Shown here piece after piece: positions 62,511 through 64,000 of a stretch of DNA of 64,000 bases. The stretch is from JAEUUM01 sp038326165 (GTDB taxonomy: Bacteria > Bacteroidota > Bacteroidia > Chitinophagales > Saprospiraceae). The notes beneath the pieces were generated by a model. The model was not told the origin of the DNA. It did not search any database and was given only the letters and a program-made list of their open reading frames with translations. Made by a program: the position numbers and the translations under genes. The stretch spans positions 5,060-69,059 of the forward strand of contig JBBQJT010000014.1 of assembly GCA_038326165.1 (NCBI GenBank). Reading direction: 5' to 3'. Numbering within the stretch: the stretch's first letter is position 1; each line of letters starts with the position of its first letter.

Positions 62511-62697
62511 TTATTTTACAATTATGAATTTCAAAGTGAAAGGCTGAACATCTTTCACTTTTCCACTTAACAAGTACAATCCACTGGAAATAAAACCGAT
62601 CTGAGATTTGCTTTATACTTTTAAACTTTTTACTCTGTTGATGTACTGACGATTGAGCTTCAAGGTTTAAAACAACTAATTTGAGCTCAACGCTCAA
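62511..62697 (-). pseudogene. relic of a second T9SS type A sorting domain
   Basis: A 69-codon frame begins at 62697 (MSVELKLVVLNLEAQSSVHQ), but from about 62606 the sorting-domain signal is in another frame: FISSGLYLLSGKVKDVQPF and then TLKFIIVK followed by TAA at 62511-62513. The two pieces together resemble the last 60 residues of a type A sorting domain, joined by a frameshift. Nothing upstream in this window supplies the rest of the protein, so most of the gene has been deleted. The stem-loop at 62475-62500 sits where its terminator would be. Confidence 0.6.
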
Positions 62698-63107
62698 AAG
62701 GGTTAAGGGAAAAAAATTACAACAATTTTAGCGTCAAAGTAAACAAAAACAGCGTACGCACACAGAAGCCCTCCATTCGTCTTAAGCCAAATAAAGCAAC
62801 TTACGAATTCATATTGCAATAATGATGCATTGTAAGATATTTTGCAAGTATTTGGCAAATAATTTTATAAAATTAATGTTGAACCAATTTATTGATAATT
62901 AATTGCGAGCTGGAAAGGACAAAAAGTCTCGTTTAAATGGCTTGAATCAACTGCTATTATTGCAGATTAGTTAATTTAAACCAATTTGATTTTTAAAAGT
63001 AATTCTGCAATTTTATAAGAACATAGCCGCTTCAGCGCACAACAAGTTCCAACTTGTTTGGATCTTACATTGGAAATAACTAATTTCATGCGCTCAAACC
63101 AATCAAT
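62698..63107 (+). other. intergenic region before the right-hand surface protein gene
   Basis: 410 bases, AT-rich, with no coding frame or RNA gene I can support. It contains an 18-base palindrome (63041-63058). A short frame starting ATG at 63088 stops within eight codons. Confidence 0.4.
63041..63058. promoter_or_regulatory. palindromic site upstream of the surface protein gene
   Basis: AACAAGTT, two bases, AACTTGTT: perfect 8-base arms around a CC centre, 49 bases upstream of the ATG at 63108. This could be an operator for a dimeric regulator or a dispersed short repeat; with one copy visible, the choice cannot be made here. Confidence 0.35.
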
Positions 63108-64000
63108 ATGAAACAACTGATACTTTTGTTTCTCTTTCTAAGCTCTTGCTATGTGTTGTCAGCACAGTCGAATGACTGTCAAGGTGCAATAGTAGTATGT
63201 GATGATCCATCACCATCAGGAAACCCAAGCGGAAATGGAGAAAATGATTTTGCAGATCCAGACAATGATCCAGGATGTTTGCAAACTGAAAACAATACCA
63301 TTTGGCTATACTTCGAGGTGGATGAAAATGCACCATCAGGACTTACCCTTGGCTTTATTCTTGATCCACTTGGTGGTGCTGGTGAAGATTATGATTGGGC
63401 ATTGTATGGCCCGAATGTTCCTTGCGGAGATTTGGGTTCGCCAATTCGTTGTTCATCTTCATCTGGCATGTGCGCATTTTGCCCCCAAACTGGAATGGGA
63501 ATGGGGACCACGGATTTTTCGGAAGGTCCCGGCACAGGAGATGGATTTGTAAGTACCTTAAATGTTGATCCCGGCCAAGGCTTTTTCTTGGTGATCGACA
63601 ATTTCAATAATTCGGGATCAGGCTTTAATTTAGACTTTACTGGTGATGCTGCAGAATACCTCGATTGTAACGCAGAACCTCCATGTGCAATGGAAGTAAA
63701 CGCATCCGCCAATGTCATAAAATGTCAAGGTGACCCACCTTTCAGCATCAATGCTAACGTCAATAGTGGTATTCCTCCGTTGAGCTTTTTTTGGGAAGGA
63801 GATGGGAATGCTACTGATTACCTTGACAACAACAGCGTAAATAGTCCTCAAGTTACGCTTCCAGAAGATTTTTTTGGGACCATTCAATATATCGTCACAG
63901 TTACTTCTCCTATTTGCGAAGTGATGGATACTATGTTTATAACCGTTAATCCAAAACCGGATGTGATATTGGATCCAATACCCCTGACATGCAATAACAC
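63108..64000 (+). CDS. large surface/secreted protein, 5' part (runs off the window)
   Basis: Open from the ATG at 63108 to the window end with no stop, at least 297 residues. Signal peptide MKQLILLFLFLSSCYVLSAQ. Next, to about residue 190, a Cys- and Gly-rich domain with NDFADPDNDPGCLQTENNTI, WLYFEV, GEDYDWALYGPNVPCGDLG and GFFLVIDNFNNSGSGFNL; it resembles the PPC-like beta sandwich found at the start of Bacteroidota surface proteins. Then an Ig/PKD-like repeat (MEVNASANVIKCQGDPPFSI, PPLSFFWEGDG, YIVTVTSPICEVMDTMFITV) which starts to repeat again at the edge. Very probably a T9SS cargo ending in a type B sorting domain outside the window; that part is inferred. Confidence 0.75.
   Translation, partial: MKQLILLFLFLSSCYVLSAQSNDCQGAIVVCDDPSPSGNPSGNGENDFADPDNDPGCLQTENNTIWLYFEVDENAPSGLTLGFILDPLGGAGEDYDWALYGPNVPCGDLGSPIRCSSSSGMCAFCPQTGMGMGTTDFSEGPGTGDGFVSTLNVDPGQGFFLVIDNFNNSGSGFNLDFTGDAAEYLDCNAEPPCAMEVNASANVIKCQGDPPFSINANVNSGIPPLSFFWEGDGNATDYLDNNSVNSPQVTLPEDFFGTIQYIVTVTSPICEVMDTMFITVNPKPDVILDPIPLTCNN

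Noticed and set aside
63199..63552. 117-codon plus-strand frame near the right end
   Set aside because: It is out of frame with the open signal-peptide gene starting at 63108, and its Met/His-rich composition is artefactual.
1..64000. CRISPR arrays, insertion sequences, tRNA and rRNA genes
   Set aside because: I looked through the intergenic gaps on both strands and saw no direct-repeat array, transposase, cloverleaf or rRNA segment.

Overview
The window comes from a member of the Bacteroidota, most likely of the Saprospiria (Saprospiraceae/Lewinella-like). Four kinds of evidence point there. Type IX secretion (T9SS) parts and cargo are present: a PorU-like C25 protease, the DUF5103 plug protein, GldD, and cargo with type A and type B C-terminal sorting domains. 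The Bat/MoxR operon and the neighbourhoods tgt-lptG and mutY-ssb-gldD are typical of the phylum. Several genes are preceded by the Bacteroidota -7 promoter element TAnnTTTG. Shine-Dalgarno sequences are poor, and TTG or GTG starts are fairly frequent. I saw no rRNA, tRNA, CRISPR array, insertion sequence or phage genes.

Layout. 1-7.1 kb, plus strand: end of parE, then lon, prfC and glycyl-tRNA synthetase. 7.3-10.2 kb: comF facing a glucuronyl-epimerase-like gene and a Wzx-type flippase. 10.3-17.3 kb, minus: a very large PorU-like protease behind an isolated urocanase. 17.4-20.9 kb: TolC, an RND/ABC adaptor and a DUF2064 glycosyltransferase. 21-24 kb: the T9SS plug, guaB and divergent tadA. 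25-30 kb, minus: a DUF2723 membrane glycosyltransferase, rpiB and an M28 peptidase. 30.2-30.6 kb: a tiny membrane-protein gene with its own promoter and terminator. 30.6-36.3 kb, minus: mutY, ssb, gldD, a DUF547/beta-barrel fusion, a small Omp85 protein and another barrel. 36.5-44.7 kb, minus: an ECF sigma factor, then a compact secA-SPOR-rodA-tgt-lptG operon. 44.8-50.6 kb: a lipoprotein, two T9SS cargo genes and an alpha/beta hydrolase. 50.8-59.7 kb, minus: an eight-gene MoxR/Bat operon with three departures from the usual layout: an unknown secreted protein, a BatB-BatC fusion and a short BatD duplicate. 59.8-64 kb: a secreted protein, a T9SS cargo pseudogene with three lesions, a relic of a second sorting domain, and the start of a large new surface protein that runs off the window.

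How it fits together. Most accessory genes serve the cell envelope: T9SS secretion and sorting, outer-membrane barrel assembly, lipopolysaccharide transport, cell-wall elongation, Bat stress functions and cell-surface sugars. The two most promising lesser-known arrangements are the DUF547-barrel/Omp85 pair behind gldD and the remodelled Bat operon. The 60.7-62.7 kb stretch is a clear case of surface-protein gene decay. All functional calls rest on recognising family motifs by eye; no database search was run.
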